Of a stretch of 64,000 nt of DNA, positions 10,970-21,036 are shown piece by piece. Both the position numbers and the translations under genes were made by a program. This DNA comes from Pseudomonas sp. DG56-2. GTDB taxonomy: Bacteria > Pseudomonadota > Gammaproteobacteria > Pseudomonadales > Pseudomonadaceae. The stretch covers positions 4,542,501 through 4,606,500 of the forward strand of contig NZ_CP032311.1 of NCBI RefSeq assembly GCF_004803755.1. The letters are read 5' to 3'. Position 1 is the stretch's first letter. Each line of letters opens with the position of its first letter. The notes beneath the pieces are model-generated. The model was not told the origin of the DNA. It did no database searches and saw nothing but the letters and a program-made list of their open reading frames with translations.

Positions 10970-11781
10970 ATCACGCCCCAGTTGGCTGCCCAAAGCAGCA
11001 CAGCAAACAGCGGAATGGCGGCGGTCAGGCTGTCGATACGGTCAAGCACGCCACCATGCCCTGGCAGCAGGTTGCTGCTGTCCTTGATCCCGGAACGACG
11101 CTTGAACATACTCTCGGTCAGATCACCCACCACCGAAACCAATACCACAACTGCGGCACCCAGCAGGCCCAGTAGCAACTGCGCGACACTCCAGTCACGA
11201 TTCAGGCCGACCACCAGGGTAATGACCAGACTAAGCGCAAGGCCACCGTACACGCCCTCCCAGCTCTTGCCCGGGCTCACCTGTGGGGCCAACTTGCGCT
11301 TACCGAAAGCACGGCCAGAGAAGTAGGCTCCAATGTCCGCCCCCCAAACCAGGACCATGACGGCCATGATCAACCAATTGCCCAATGGCCAATGCTTGAG
11401 CAGCACCAGGCCTTGCCAGGCAGGCAGCAGGATCAGCAGACCGATGAGCAAACGGCAGGCGACGCTGGACCACAACTCGCTGGTCCGTGGGTAGGTCAGT
11501 ACCAGCCAGGTCGCCACACCCCACCACAAAACTGCAGCGCCCAACACCCAGGGTGCCAGGTCCGGCATCAGGTAGAGCAGCATCAGCAGCCCGGCTACCA
11601 CGGCGGCGTAGGCCACACGCACGGTTTGTGCCACCAGCCCTGCCAGGCGTGCCCACTCCCAGGCACCCAGGGTAACGACCAGGCCAATGAACAGGGCAAA
11701 GTCCCCACCATCGAGCAGGAAGAAGCCCCCGAGGGCGATTGGCAGCAGGATCAGCGCAGTGATGATGCGTTGTTTAAGCAT
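10966..11781 (-). CDS. cdsA: phosphatidate cytidylyltransferase
   Basis: Integral inner-membrane enzyme that makes CDP-diacylglycerol from phosphatidic acid and CTP for phospholipid synthesis. The 271-residue protein is mostly hydrophobic with about eight membrane segments and carries the CDP-alcohol signature near the C-terminus ([20 protein letters not shown], with GGVLDRIDS following). The ATG at 11779-11781 overlaps the uppS stop by one base (TAATG), which supports it over a longer upstream reading. Confidence 0.96.
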   Translation of the reverse strand: MLKQRIITALILLPIALGGFFLLDGGDFALFIGLVVTLGAWEWARLAGLVAQTVRVAYAAVVAGLLMLLYLMPDLAPWVLGAAVLWWGVATWLVLTYPRTSELWSSVACRLLIGLLILLPAWQGLVLLKHWPLGNWLIMAVMVLVWGADIGAYFSGRAFGKRKLAPQVSPGKSWEGVYGGLALSLVITLVVGLNRDWSVAQLLLGLLGAAVVVLVSVVGDLTESMFKRRSGIKDSSNLLPGHGGVLDRIDSLTAAIPLFAVLLWAANWGVM

Positions 11782-12536
11782 TAAGCACGGGCTCCAGCTT
11801 CGACCTGCTCGCTGGTTTTCCCGAAGCGGCGCTGGCGCGAAGCGTAATCGGCCAGCGCAGTGCGCATGGCCTCGTGTTTGAAGTCCGGCCAGAACAGGTC
11901 GGAGAAGTACAGCTCGGCATAGGCCAGCTGCCACAACAGGAAATTGCTGATGCGGTGCTCGCCACCGGTGCGGATGCACAGATCGGGCAATGGCAGATCG
12001 CCTGTAGCCAGGCAGGTCTGAAGCAGCTCAGGGGTGATGTCATCGGCACGCAAATGACCGGCCTGAACCTCACGCGCCAGGCGCTGGGCGGCCTGGGCGA
12101 TATCCCACTGGCCACCATAGTTGGCGGCGATCTGCAAAATGAAGCGGTTGCTACCAGCGGTCAGCGCTTCGGCCTCACGCATGGCAGCCTGCAGCTCAGG
12201 GTGAAAGCGCGAGCGATCACCGATGATGCGCAAACTGATGTTGTTGTCGTTGAGGCGCTTGGCTTCTCGGCGCAAGGCCGAGAAGAACAGCTCCATCAAC
12301 GCACCGACCTCTTCGGCCGGTCGTTGCCAGTTTTCGCTGGAGAAGGCGAACAGGGTCAAGACCTCGACCTTGGCCTCGGCGCACACTTCAATGACCGCGC
12401 GCACTGCGTCGACGCCTGCCTTGTGCCCGGCAACACCAGGCAACAGGCGCTTCTTCGCCCAGCGATTATTCCCATCCATGATGATCGCGACATGGCGCGG
12501 CACCGATGGGGACACACCCTGTTTGGTCTTTTCCAT
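11781..12536 (-). CDS. uppS: undecaprenyl diphosphate synthase
   Basis: cis-Prenyltransferase that makes C55 undecaprenyl diphosphate, the carrier for peptidoglycan and O-antigen. The 251-residue protein has the family's first block HVAIIMDGNNRWAKKR with catalytic Asp21, then FSSENWQRP, and the C-terminal DLCIRTGGEHRISNFLLWQ block. It overlaps cdsA by one base and follows frr after 18 bases. Confidence 0.97.
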   Translation of the reverse strand: MEKTKQGVSPSVPRHVAIIMDGNNRWAKKRLLPGVAGHKAGVDAVRAVIEVCAEAKVEVLTLFAFSSENWQRPAEEVGALMELFFSALRREAKRLNDNNISLRIIGDRSRFHPELQAAMREAEALTAGSNRFILQIAANYGGQWDIAQAAQRLAREVQAGHLRADDITPELLQTCLATGDLPLPDLCIRTGGEHRISNFLLWQLAYAELYFSDLFWPDFKHEAMRTALADYASRQRRFGKTSEQVEAGARA

Positions 12537-12554
12537 TAAAAAAAGTCCCGACCC

Positions 12555-13112
12555 TTAAACGGCCATCAGGTCCTTTTCTTTGGCTTTCACAGCGACTTCG
12601 ATTTCGGCTACGAACTTGTCAGTCAGCTTCTGCACGTCATCAGCTGCACGACGCTCTTCGTCTTCGCTGATCTCTTTCTCTTTAACCAGGTCTTTCAGTT
12701 GGCTCAACGCGTCGCGACGGATGTTGCGCACCGCAACACGGGCGTCTTCGGCAGCGTCACGCGCTTGCTTGGTGAAGCCCTTGCGGGTTTCTTCAGTCAG
12801 CGCTGGCATCGAGATAAGCAGCAGCTCACCCAGGTTGGTCGGGTTGAAACCCAGGCCAGAGTTGAGAATCGCTTTCTCGACGGCTGCCAGCATGTTGCGC
12901 TCAAAGGCTACAACCTGAAGGGTGCGGGCATCTTTGACGGTAACGTTGGCAACCTGGTTGATCGGGGTATCAGCGCCATAGTAAGGCACCATGACACCAG
13001 CCAGGATCTGCGGGTTGGCTGCACCGGTACGAATCCGGCTGAAAGCGTGCGCTAGCGATTCCAGGGTCTTGCCCATGCGTTCCTGAGCGTCTTTCTTGAT
13101 TTCGTTGATCAT
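12555..13112 (-). CDS. frr: ribosome recycling factor (divergent)
   Basis: With EF-G it splits the post-termination ribosome. The 185-residue length is exactly that of E. coli RRF, and the C-terminal part (VRNIRRDAL with Arg129 and Arg132, then [20 protein letters not shown]) is conserved. Several normally conserved positions differ. The RTGRA motif reads RTGAA (Arg31 to Ala), and the IRVPLP block reads LLISMP (Arg99 to Leu, Pro101 to Ser). This may be a lineage trait of part of the genus rather than damage. The start (13110-13112) forms an ATGA overlap with pyrH. A read-through start upstream lies within pyrH and is not used. Confidence 0.95.
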   Translation of the reverse strand: MINEIKKDAQERMGKTLESLAHAFSRIRTGAANPQILAGVMVPYYGADTPINQVANVTVKDARTLQVVAFERNMLAAVEKAILNSGLGFNPTNLGELLLISMPALTEETRKGFTKQARDAAEDARVAVRNIRRDALSQLKDLVKEKEISEDEERRAADDVQKLTDKFVAEIEVAVKAKEKDLMAV

Positions 13113-13852
13113 TTTTGAACTTCCTCGATCAGAGTACCTTCCGCGCCACCATGCACGATGTTCAGCAGGGCGCCGGGCTTGTTCATGTTGAAGACGCGCA
13201 ACGGCATCTTGTGGTCTCGGCACAGGCAGATTGCAGTGAGATCCATCACGCCCAGCTTGCGATCCAGCACTTCATCGTAGGTCAGATGATCGAACTTCTC
13301 GGCATGCGGGTCTTTGAATGGGTCTGCAGTGTATACACCATCGACCTTGGTTGCCTTCAATACCACGTCGGCATCGATTTCGATGGCGCGCAGGCAAGCG
13401 GCAGAGTCAGTGGTGAAGAACGGGTTACCGGTACCGGCAGCGAAGATTACAACTTCTTTGGCGTTGAGGTGACGCATGGCTTTGCGGCGATCGTAGTGAT
13501 CGGTCACGCCAACCATGGAAATGGCGGACATGACGATAGCGGTGATGTTCGCACGCTCCAGCGCATCACGCATGGCCAGGGCGTTCATTACGGTGGCCAG
13601 CATGCCCATGTGGTCGCCAGTAACGCGATCCATGCCGGCTGCACTGAGCGCCGCTCCACGGAACAGGTTACCACCACCGATTACCAAGCCTACCTGGACA
13701 CCGATTCCGACCAGCTGGCCAACTTCCAGTGCCATGCGATCCAGGACCTTGGGGTCGATCCCGAACTCTTCCGAGCCCATCAGGGCCTCGCCGCTAAGCT
13801 TGAGTAGAATGCGTTTATAGCGAGCCTGATAACCACTGCCCTGCTGAGCCAT
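13109..13852 (-). CDS. pyrH: UMP kinase
   Basis: Phosphorylates UMP to UDP in pyrimidine nucleotide synthesis; the bacterial enzyme belongs to the amino acid kinase fold. The 247-residue protein has [13 protein letters not shown] at the N-terminus, the GGGNLFRG phosphate-binding loop, and the acceptor-side [11 protein letters not shown] block. It lies between tsf and frr, the order found in most bacteria, and overlaps frr by four bases. Confidence 0.97.
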   Translation of the reverse strand: MAQQGSGYQARYKRILLKLSGEALMGSEEFGIDPKVLDRMALEVGQLVGIGVQVGLVIGGGNLFRGAALSAAGMDRVTGDHMGMLATVMNALAMRDALERANITAIVMSAISMVGVTDHYDRRKAMRHLNAKEVVIFAAGTGNPFFTTDSAACLRAIEIDADVVLKATKVDGVYTADPFKDPHAEKFDHLTYDEVLDRKLGVMDLTAICLCRDHKMPLRVFNMNKPGALLNIVHGGAEGTLIEEVQK

Positions 13853-13976
13853 TGCGAATCTCTCCTGCGGCGTTTGAAAAAAATCTTGCGGGCTGCTTTC
13901 AGCCTGCGCGTAACTCTAGCGTGGCGCAGCTACTGCGCCAGCGGACAACGGCTTTGTAAACCGCTACCGCTTTGAC

Positions 13977-14010
13977 AAAGAGGCTGCGCGCGTAAGCGGG
14001 CAGCCTCTTT
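13977..14010 (-). terminator. tsf terminator
   Basis: An 11-bp perfect inverted repeat (AAAGAGGCTGC / GCAGCCTCTTT) with a 12-base loop lies 24 bases beyond the tsf stop. The minus-strand right arm ends in TTTG. It separates rpsB-tsf from the pyrH-frr group. Confidence 0.75.
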
Positions 14011-14033
14011 GGGGCGACAGATGTGAGTCTGTC

Positions 14034-14897
14034 TTACTGCTTGGCAGCAGCCAGCTGAGCGGCAACTTCTTCTGCGAAGTTGTCGACTGGCTTCTCGATG
14101 CCCTCGCCTACTTTGAAGTAGGTGAAGGAAACGATTTCAGCGCCAGCTTTCTTGGCCAGATCACCGACCTTGATTTCTGGGTTCATGACGAACGCTTGCT
14201 CGACCAGGCTAGCTTCGGCCAGGAACTTCGAGATACGGCCTTTGACCATGTTCTCAACGATGTTCTCAGGCTTGCCCTTGATCTTCTCTTCGTTCAGCGT
14301 CAGGAAGACATTCTTCTCGCGCTCGATCGCTTCAGCCGAAACTTCCGACGGCAGCAGGAACTCAGGGTTGCTGGCAGCAACGTGCATGGCGATTTCTTTG
14401 GCCAGCTGGACGTCGCCGCCCTTCAGGACAACTGCAACACCAATCTTGTTGCCGTGCAGGTAAGTACCGACGACGTCACCTTCAACGCGCACCAGGCGGC
14501 GAATGTTGACGTTTTCGCCAACCTTGGCAACCAGGGCTTCACGAGCAGCTTCACGCGATGCGATCAGCGGAGCAGCGTCGCTCAATTTTTCGGCGAAAGC
14601 TTGTTCAACACTTTCAGCAACGAAGTTTTTGAAGTCATCTTGCAGGGCCAGGAAGTCGGTCTGCGAGTTAACTTCCAGCAGAACGGCAGACTTGTCGTCA
14701 GCCTTGATGGCGATTGCGCCTTCAGCGGCAACGTTACCAGCCTTTTTAGCCGCCTTGATGGCGCCCGAAGCGCGCATGTCATCAATGGCTTTTTCGATGT
14801 CGCCGTCAGCCTTTTCAAGGGCTTTCTTGCAATCCATCATGCCTTCGCCGGTACGCTCACGCAGTTCTTTAACCAGCGCTGCAGTAATTGCTGCCAT
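14034..14897 (-). CDS. tsf: elongation factor Ts
   Basis: Guanine nucleotide exchange factor that recycles EF-Tu. The 287-residue protein opens with the UBA-like domain (LVKELRERTGEGMMDCKKAL), continues with the conserved TDFLALQDDF contact motif for EF-Tu, and then the two core subdomains. It follows rpsB in the standard rpsB-tsf order, with a strong hairpin between them acting as terminator or attenuator. Confidence 0.98.
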   Translation of the reverse strand: MAAITAALVKELRERTGEGMMDCKKALEKADGDIEKAIDDMRASGAIKAAKKAGNVAAEGAIAIKADDKSAVLLEVNSQTDFLALQDDFKNFVAESVEQAFAEKLSDAAPLIASREAAREALVAKVGENVNIRRLVRVEGDVVGTYLHGNKIGVAVVLKGGDVQLAKEIAMHVAASNPEFLLPSEVSAEAIEREKNVFLTLNEEKIKGKPENIVENMVKGRISKFLAEASLVEQAFVMNPEIKVGDLAKKAGAEIVSFTYFKVGEGIEKPVDNFAEEVAAQLAAAKQ

Positions 14898-15031
14898 TTC
14901 AAATTCCTCTTGGATAGGTTTTCAACCATTCCACCCGATACTTGACGGGCGTTCAATTCTGTAAATCCACTCACCAGCACTCATGCCCAACAAGATTGCA
15001 ACGGCGATGCTGACAAGAGGATTTCAAGGTG

Positions 15032-15060
15032 GCAAAAAGGGGGCCTAGCCCCCTTTTTGC
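15032..15060 (-). terminator. hairpin between rpsB and tsf
   Basis: A 13-bp perfect stem (GCAAAAAGGGGGC / GCCCCCTTTTTGC) with a 3-base loop lies 25 bases after the rpsB stop. The T-run sits inside the stem, so it could act as a partial terminator that sets the S2 to EF-Ts ratio, as known for rpsB-tsf in other bacteria. Confidence 0.75.
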
Positions 15061-15085
15061 GTGCCGAGTAGACGCCAGGCGTCAA

Positions 15086-15820
15086 TTACTCAGCAGCTGG
15101 TGCTGCTTCTTCAGCGTAAACTTCGGTGCCGCCAGCAACGTTGTTGCGACCACGAATTACTGCGTCAGCCATCGAACCCATGTACAGCTGGATAGCGCGG
15201 ATGGCGTCATCGTTACCTGGGATGATGTAGTCAACGCCTTCTGGGCTGCTGTTGGTATCGACAACGCCGATTACCGGGATGCCCAGCTTGTTGGCTTCGG
15301 TGATAGCAATGCGCTCGTGGTCAACGTCGATCACGAACAGGGCATCAGGCAGGCCGCCCATGTCCTTGATACCGCCCAGGCTGCGATCCAGTTTTTCCAG
15401 ATCACGGGAGCGCATCAGCGCTTCTTTCTTGGTCAGCTTGGTGAAAGTGCCGTCTTCGGCCTGGGTTTCCAGGTCGCGCAGGCGCTTGATCGAAGCACGA
15501 ATGGTTTTGTAGTTGGTCAGCATGCCGCCCAACCAGCGGTGATCGACGTACGGCGAACCGCAACGTGCTGCTTCTTCAGCAACGATCTTGCCAGCGGAAC
15601 GCTTGGTGCCGACGAACAGAATCTTGTTTTTGCCCTGGGCCAGACGCTCGACGAAAGTCAGTGCGTCGTTGAACATTGGCAGGGTTTTTTCAAGGTTGAT
15701 GATGTGAATCTTGTTGCGCGCGCCGAAAATGTACTTGCCCATTTTCGGGTTCCAGTAACGGGTTTGGTGACCGAAGTGCACACCGGCCTTCAGCATATCG
15801 CGCATGTTGACTTGGGACAT
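15086..15820 (-). CDS. rpsB: 30S ribosomal protein S2
   Basis: Small-subunit ribosomal protein. The 244-residue protein has all the S2 hallmarks: [22 protein letters not shown] at the N-terminus, [26 protein letters not shown] and the C-terminal [24 protein letters not shown] region, ending in a short acidic Ala-rich tail. The ATG at 15818-15820 is preceded by AAGGAA on the minus strand; a longer in-frame reading through the leader is not conserved. The divergent neighbour is map. Confidence 0.98.
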   Translation of the reverse strand: MSQVNMRDMLKAGVHFGHQTRYWNPKMGKYIFGARNKIHIINLEKTLPMFNDALTFVERLAQGKNKILFVGTKRSAGKIVAEEAARCGSPYVDHRWLGGMLTNYKTIRASIKRLRDLETQAEDGTFTKLTKKEALMRSRDLEKLDRSLGGIKDMGGLPDALFVIDVDHERIAITEANKLGIPVIGVVDTNSSPEGVDYIIPGNDDAIRAIQLYMGSMADAVIRGRNNVAGGTEVYAEEAAPAAE

Positions 15821-16254
15821 GATAGTTCCTTGATAAGTCGGGTTGGGCCTCCACGTATCCCAATGACCAACCCAGGATCCGTAGATCGAAGGCACCCAGG
15901 TCATCGTGTCGACACGTGTGTGGGTTTAAGCTCACGAGGCTATCCCCGTAAAGCGGCGCATTTTATATCACAGAAGCGCAGCGAACGGAACCCGAATTAG
16001 CATCAGTGCGCGCCCCTGCCTCGCGGGACTGTAATCCGGGCCTCACGTAGCGGGCCCGATCACGGGGCAAGGCCCGGGCCCAGCGGCTCAACGCTTGCGC
16101 TGTTACAGGATTTTGCACCGACGGGTTAATCGCGCCAAAATGCCCTTATATAAAGGTTGCATCACTGCCATAGCCGCCCGAGCGGGCGCTGCTCTGGTAG
16201 AATCCGAGCTTTCCCCAGTTTATTCGCGCATCTATGCGCCGTAGAGAGCCTGTA
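15821..16254. other. 434-base divergent intergenic region (rpsB leader and map promoter)
   Basis: No supportable gene lies here. The rpsB side contains a 12-bp perfect palindrome (15905-15916) inside what would be the mRNA leader, and a TATAAA on the minus strand at 15961-15966. The map side has TGGTAGAAT at 16195-16203, which could be an extended -10. The middle (about 16030-16090) is GC-rich with repeated GGGCC/GGCCC runs that can fold. S2 autoregulates its operon through a leader RNA in E. coli; whether this leader does so is inferred only from position. Confidence 0.6.
15961..15990 (-). promoter_or_regulatory. candidate rpsB promoter
   Basis: TATAAA on the minus strand at 15961-15966, in an AT-rich island, would give a leader of about 140 bases. 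No good -35 is visible at 16-18 bases upstream (the best matches are CCGTTC or TTCCGT), so this is a weak call. Confidence 0.35.
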
Positions 16255-17037
16255 ATGACCGTCACCATTAAAACCGCCGAAGACATCGAAAAGATGCGCG
16301 TCGCCGGCCGCCTGGCCGCTGAAGTGCTGGAGATGATCGAGGAGCACGTCAAGCCTGGCATCACCACCGAAGAGCTCGACCGCCTGTGCCACGACTACAT
16401 CGTCAACGTACAGAAGGCGATCCCGGCTCCGCTCAACTACAAAGGTTTCCCGAAGTCGATCTGCACCTCGGTCAACCATGTGGTGTGCCACGGCATCCCG
16501 GGCGACAAGCCCCTCAAGGACGGCGACACCCTGAACATCGACGTCACCGTCATCAAAGATGGCTACCACGGCGACACCAGCCGCATGTTCCATGTCGGCA
16601 ACGTGCCGGTCTGGGCTGAGCGTCTGTCCCAGGTTACCCAGGAATGCATGTACAAGGCCATCGAGCTGGTCAAGCCGGGCTGCCGCCTGGGCGATATCGG
16701 CGAAGTGATCCAGAAACACGCCGAGAAGAACGGCTTCTCGGTGGTCCGCGAGTTCTGCGGCCACGGTATCGGTAAAGTGTTCCACGAAGAGCCGCAGATT
16801 CTGCACTATGGCCGCGCTGGCACTGGCATGGAACTCAAGGAAGGCATGACCTTCACTATCGAGCCAATGATCAACCAGGGCCGCGCCGACACCAAAGTGC
16901 TGGGTGACGGCTGGACTGCCATCACCAAGGACCGCAAACTTTCGGCCCAGTGGGAACACACGCTGGTGGTAACGGCGACTGGCTACGAAATCTTCACCCT
17001 GCGTAAAGACGACACCATTCCCCGCACGTCGGCCTGA
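16255..17037 (+). CDS. map: methionine aminopeptidase type I
   Basis: Removes the N-terminal Met from nascent proteins; a dinuclear metal enzyme. The 260-residue protein has the pita-bread metal ligands in order: NIDVTVIKDGYHGDTSRMF (two Asp), GHGIGKVFHEEP (His), FTIEPMI (Glu) and SAQWEHTLVV (Glu). The ATG at 16255 is preceded by AGAGAGCC and gives the conserved MTVTIKTAEDIEKMR opening; an upstream in-frame ATG would add seven residues. It is divergent from rpsB and upstream of glnD. Confidence 0.97.
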   Translation: MTVTIKTAEDIEKMRVAGRLAAEVLEMIEEHVKPGITTEELDRLCHDYIVNVQKAIPAPLNYKGFPKSICTSVNHVVCHGIPGDKPLKDGDTLNIDVTVIKDGYHGDTSRMFHVGNVPVWAERLSQVTQECMYKAIELVKPGCRLGDIGEVIQKHAEKNGFSVVREFCGHGIGKVFHEEPQILHYGRAGTGMELKEGMTFTIEPMINQGRADTKVLGDGWTAITKDRKLSAQWEHTLVVTATGYEIFTLRKDDTIPRTSA

Positions 17038-17058
17038 TTCGAACAGGAAAGTGACTCA

Positions 17059-19758
17059 ATGCCCCAGGTGGATCCCGAGCTGTTCGACCGCGGCCAGTTC
17101 CAAGCGGAACTGGCCCTAAAGTCTAGCCCAATCGCAGCCTTCAAGAAGGCCATCCGCCAGGCTGGGGAAGCGCTGGACAAGCGCTTTCGCGAAGGCAGGG
17201 AGATCCGCCGACTGATCGAAGACCGCGCCTGGTTCGTCGATAACATCCTGCAGCAGGCATGGAACCAGTTCGATTGGAGCGATGAAGCCGATATTGCCCT
17301 GGTGGCAGTCGGGGGGTATGGACGGGGTGAATTACACCCCTACTCCGACATCGACCTGTTGATCCTGCTCGACAGTGCGGATCACGAGGTGTTTCGCGAC
17401 TCTATCGAGCGCTTTCTGACCCTGCTCTGGGACATCGGCCTGGAAGTAGGGCAAAGCGTGCGCTCGGTCGATGAGTGCGCCGAGCAAGCGCGGGCCGACC
17501 TGACCGTCGTCACCAACTTAATGGAAAGCCGCACCATTGCTGGCCCCGAGCGCCTGCGCCAACGCATGCTCGAGGTGACCAGCACGGTCAATATGTGGCC
17601 GAGCAAGGAATTCTTCCTGGCCAAGCGTTCAGAGCAAAAGGCCCGGCACCACAAGTACAACGACACCGAATACAACCTGGAACCCAACGTCAAAGGCTCA
17701 CCTGGCGGCCTGCGCGACATCCAGACCGTGTTGTGGATCGCCCGCCGCCAATACGGCACCCTCAACTTGCATGCCTTGGCAGATGAAGGCTTTTTGCTGG
17801 AGAGTGAGAACGCCCTGCTGGCCTCCTCCCAGGAATTCCTCTGGAAGGTTCGCTACGCCCTGCACATGCTCGCCGGGCGTGCCGAAGACCGGCTACTGTT
17901 CGATCACCAACGCAGTATCGCCGCCCTGCTTGGTTTTACCGATGACAACCCCAAGCGTGCCATCGAACAGTTCATGCAGCAGTACTATCGGGTGGTCATG
18001 AGCATTGCCGAGCTCAGCGACCTGATCATCCAGCACTTCGAAGAGGTCATCCTCGACGACGACAGCGGCAACACCCAGCCGCTGAACGCCCGTTTCAGGC
18101 TGCACGACGGTTATATCGAGGCGGTGCGACCGAACGTATTCAAGCGAACGCCCTTTGCCATCCTGGAGATTTTCGTGCTGATGGCGCAGCACCCCGAGAT
18201 CAAGGGGGCACGCGCCGACACCATTCGCCTGTTGCGCGAACATCGGCACCTGATCGACGATGACTTTCGCAACGACATTCGTAATACCAGCTTGTTCATC
18301 GAGCTGTTCAAGTGCGAAATCGGTATCCATCGTAATCTGCGACGCATGAACCGCTACGGCATCCTCGGCCGCTACCTGCCAGAGTTCGGCCTGATTATCG
18401 GGCAGATGCAGCACGACCTGTTTCACATCTATACGGTCGATGCCCATACCCTGAACTTGATCAAGCACTTGCGCAAACTGCAGTACACCCCGGTGTCCGA
18501 GAAATTCCCGTTGGCCAGCAAACTCATGGGTCGCCTACCCAAGCCTGAACTGATCTACCTGGCCGGCTTGTACCATGACATCGGCAAGGGGCGTCAGGGC
18601 GATCACTCGGAGCTCGGCGCCGTGGATGCCCAGGCGTTCTGTGCACGCCACCAATTGCCCGCCTGGGACAGCCGCCTGATCGTCTGGCTGGTCCAGAATC
18701 ACCTGGTGATGTCGACCACCGCCCAGCGCAAGGATTTGTCCGACCCGCAGGTTATCCACGACTTTGCCCAACTGGTAGGCGACGAAACTCACCTGGATTA
18801 CCTCTACGTGCTGACCGTGGCCGATATAAACGCCACCAACCCCAGCTTATGGAACTCCTGGCGCGCCAGCCTGCTGCGCCAGCTCTACACCGAAACCAAG
18901 CGTGCCCTGCGCCGCGGCCTGGAAAACCCGCTGGATCGGGAAGAACAGATCCGCCAGACCCAGAGCGCAGCACTGGACATTCTGATTCGCGAAGGCACCG
19001 ACCCCGACGACGTCGAACAGCTCTGGGCACAACTGGGCGATGACTACTTCTTGCGCCACACCGCGGCCGATGTGGCCTGGCACAGCGATGCGATCCTGCA
19101 GCAACCTGCCGACGGCGGTCCCTTGGTGCTGATCAAGGAAACCACCCAGCGAGAGTTTGAGGGTGGCACGCAGATATTCATCTATGCACCCGACCAGCAC
19201 GATTTTTTCGCCGTGACCGTAGCGGCCATGGACCAGCTCAACCTGAACATCCATGATGCCCGCATCATCACCTCAAGCAGCCAGTTCACCCTCGACACCT
19301 ACATCGTGCTCGATAACGATGGCGGCTCGATCGGTGACAACCCGCAGCGAGTGAAGGAAATCCGCGACGGCCTAAGCGATGCTCTACGCAATCCGGACGA
19401 CTACCCGACCATCATCAAACGTCGGGTACCGCGTCAGCTCAAACACTTCAATTTCGCACCACAGGTCACTATTCACAACGACGCCCAGCGTCCGGTGACA
19501 ATTCTCGAACTCAGCGCTCCCGACCGTCCAGGTCTACTGGCGCGAATCGGCAAGATCTTCCTGGAGTTCGACCTGTCGCTGCAAAACGCCAAGATTGCCA
19601 CGCTCGGCGAACGGGTCGAAGACGTGTTCTTCATTACCGATGCCGACAACCAACCATTGTCCGATCCACAGCTGTGCAGCCGCCTTCAGGACGCCATTGT
19701 CGAACAACTGCGCGTCGATATGGCTGCTGTGGCACCGATTTCCCGCCTGACCATTTAA
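17059..19758 (+). CDS. glnD: bifunctional [protein-PII] uridylyltransferase/UMP-removing enzyme
   Basis: Nitrogen sensor that uridylylates PII when glutamine is low and removes UMP when it is high. The 899-residue protein has an N-terminal nucleotidyltransferase domain with [19 protein letters not shown] (about residues 90-110), a central HD hydrolase domain with [14 protein letters not shown] (about 510-525), and two C-terminal ACT domains that bind glutamine (about 705-790 and 815-895). It follows map by 21 bases and precedes dapC by 22, so all three may share a transcript. Confidence 0.97.
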   Translation: MPQVDPELFDRGQFQAELALKSSPIAAFKKAIRQAGEALDKRFREGREIRRLIEDRAWFVDNILQQAWNQFDWSDEADIALVAVGGYGRGELHPYSDIDLLILLDSADHEVFRDSIERFLTLLWDIGLEVGQSVRSVDECAEQARADLTVVTNLMESRTIAGPERLRQRMLEVTSTVNMWPSKEFFLAKRSEQKARHHKYNDTEYNLEPNVKGSPGGLRDIQTVLWIARRQYGTLNLHALADEGFLLESENALLASSQEFLWKVRYALHMLAGRAEDRLLFDHQRSIAALLGFTDDNPKRAIEQFMQQYYRVVMSIAELSDLIIQHFEEVILDDDSGNTQPLNARFRLHDGYIEAVRPNVFKRTPFAILEIFVLMAQHPEIKGARADTIRLLREHRHLIDDDFRNDIRNTSLFIELFKCEIGIHRNLRRMNRYGILGRYLPEFGLIIGQMQHDLFHIYTVDAHTLNLIKHLRKLQYTPVSEKFPLASKLMGRLPKPELIYLAGLYHDIGKGRQGDHSELGAVDAQAFCARHQLPAWDSRLIVWLVQNHLVMSTTAQRKDLSDPQVIHDFAQLVGDETHLDYLYVLTVADINATNPSLWNSWRASLLRQLYTETKRALRRGLENPLDREEQIRQTQSAALDILIREGTDPDDVEQLWAQLGDDYFLRHTAADVAWHSDAILQQPADGGPLVLIKETTQREFEGGTQIFIYAPDQHDFFAVTVAAMDQLNLNIHDARIITSSSQFTLDTYIVLDNDGGSIGDNPQRVKEIRDGLSDALRNPDDYPTIIKRRVPRQLKHFNFAPQVTIHNDAQRPVTILELSAPDRPGLLARIGKIFLEFDLSLQNAKIATLGERVEDVFFITDADNQPLSDPQLCSRLQDAIVEQLRVDMAAVAPISRLTI

Positions 19759-19780
19759 CGTTTGACGAGACCCCGCGCCG

Positions 19781-20974
19781 ATGAACTCTGATTTGCTTCA
19801 GCTTCAGCCCTACCCGTTCGAGAAACTGCGCGCCTTGCTCGGCAGCGTCCAGCCTGCCGCCGACAAACGCGCCATCGCCTTGTCGATCGGTGAGCCCAAG
19901 CATGAGTCGCCAGCGTTCGTCGCCCAGACCTTGGCCGACAGCCTGCAACAGATGGCCGTTTACCCGACCACCGTAGGCCTGCCTGCATTGCGTCAGGCCA
20001 TTACACGCTGGTGCGAACGTCGCTTTGGCGTACCAAGCGGCTGGCTGGATGCCGACAAACACGTGCTGCCGGTCAATGGCACCCGTGAAGCACTGTTTGC
20101 CTTCACCCAAGCGGTAGTCAATCGTAGCGCCGACGGCCTGGTCATCAGCCCCAATCCGTTCTACCAGATCTACGAAGGTGCAGCCCTGCTGGCGGGCGCC
20201 ACCCCACATTATCTGCCGTGCCTGGACAGCAATGGTTTCAACCCCGACTTCGATGCCGTGTCAGCCGAAACCTGGAAGCGTTGCCAGATTCTGTTCATCT
20301 GCTCCCCCGGCAACCCCACTGGCGCCTTGGTGCCGATGGAAACCCTGAAGAAACTGATTGCCCTGGCTGACGAGCACGACTTCGTGATTGCCGCCGACGA
20401 GTGCTACAGCGAACTGTACTTCGACGAGCAAACCCCGCCGCCGGGTCTGCTCAGCGCCTGCGTTGAGTTGGGGCGTAGTGATTTCAAGCGCTGCATGGTG
20501 TTCCACAGCCTGTCCAAGCGCTCCAACCTACCGGGTCTGCGCTCGGGCTTTGTCGCCGGCGACGCCGAGATCATCAAGCCGTTCCTGCTGTATCGCACCT
20601 ACCACGGCTGCGCCATGCCCGTACAAACCCAGCTGGCAAGCATTGCTGCCTGGAACGATGAAGCGCACGTACTGGCCAACCGCGACCTGTACCGTGAGAA
20701 GTTCGACGCCGTGCTGGAAATTCTGGCGCCTGTGCTCGACGTACAACGCCCGGATGGTGGCTTCTACCTATGGGCCAAGGTCCCTGGCGATGACGCCGAG
20801 TTCTGTCGTGACCTGTTCGAAACCCAGCACGTGACCGTCGTACCAGGCTCATACCTGTCGCGTGAAGTGCAGGGTGTCAATCCGGGGGCCGGGCGTGTGC
20901 GCATGGCGTTGGTTGCCCCGCTGGCCGAGTGTGTGGAAGCGGCCGAGCGGATCCGCGCATTCCTGCAGAAATAA
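19781..20974 (+). CDS. dapC: succinyldiaminopimelate transaminase
   Basis: PLP aminotransferase (fold type I) of the succinylase branch of lysine and meso-diaminopimelate synthesis. The 397-residue protein has the conserved ICSPGNPTGALVP, AADECYSELY and SLSKRSNLPGLRSGF blocks; the Lys in SLSKR is the likely Schiff-base residue. Close relatives include N-acetylornithine and other class I/II transaminases. The position after glnD and the neighbouring dapD and dapE make DapC the best call. Confidence 0.9.
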   Translation: MNSDLLQLQPYPFEKLRALLGSVQPAADKRAIALSIGEPKHESPAFVAQTLADSLQQMAVYPTTVGLPALRQAITRWCERRFGVPSGWLDADKHVLPVNGTREALFAFTQAVVNRSADGLVISPNPFYQIYEGAALLAGATPHYLPCLDSNGFNPDFDAVSAETWKRCQILFICSPGNPTGALVPMETLKKLIALADEHDFVIAADECYSELYFDEQTPPPGLLSACVELGRSDFKRCMVFHSLSKRSNLPGLRSGFVAGDAEIIKPFLLYRTYHGCAMPVQTQLASIAAWNDEAHVLANRDLYREKFDAVLEILAPVLDVQRPDGGFYLWAKVPGDDAEFCRDLFETQHVTVVPGSYLSREVQGVNPGAGRVRMALVAPLAECVEAAERIRAFLQK

Positions 20975-20985
20975 GCGCAACGTGA

Positions 20986-21019
20986 CCACCTTGAGGACAA
21001 TGACTGCTCCTCAAGGTGG
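20986..21019. terminator. bidirectional hairpin between dapC and antiporter
   Basis: A perfect 12-bp inverted repeat (CCACCTTGAGGA / TCCTCAAGGTGG) with a 10-base loop lies in the 62-base gap between convergent genes. No strong T-run follows on either side, so termination efficiency is uncertain. Confidence 0.6.
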
Positions 21020-21036
21020 CAAAAGCGAGGCTGAGG

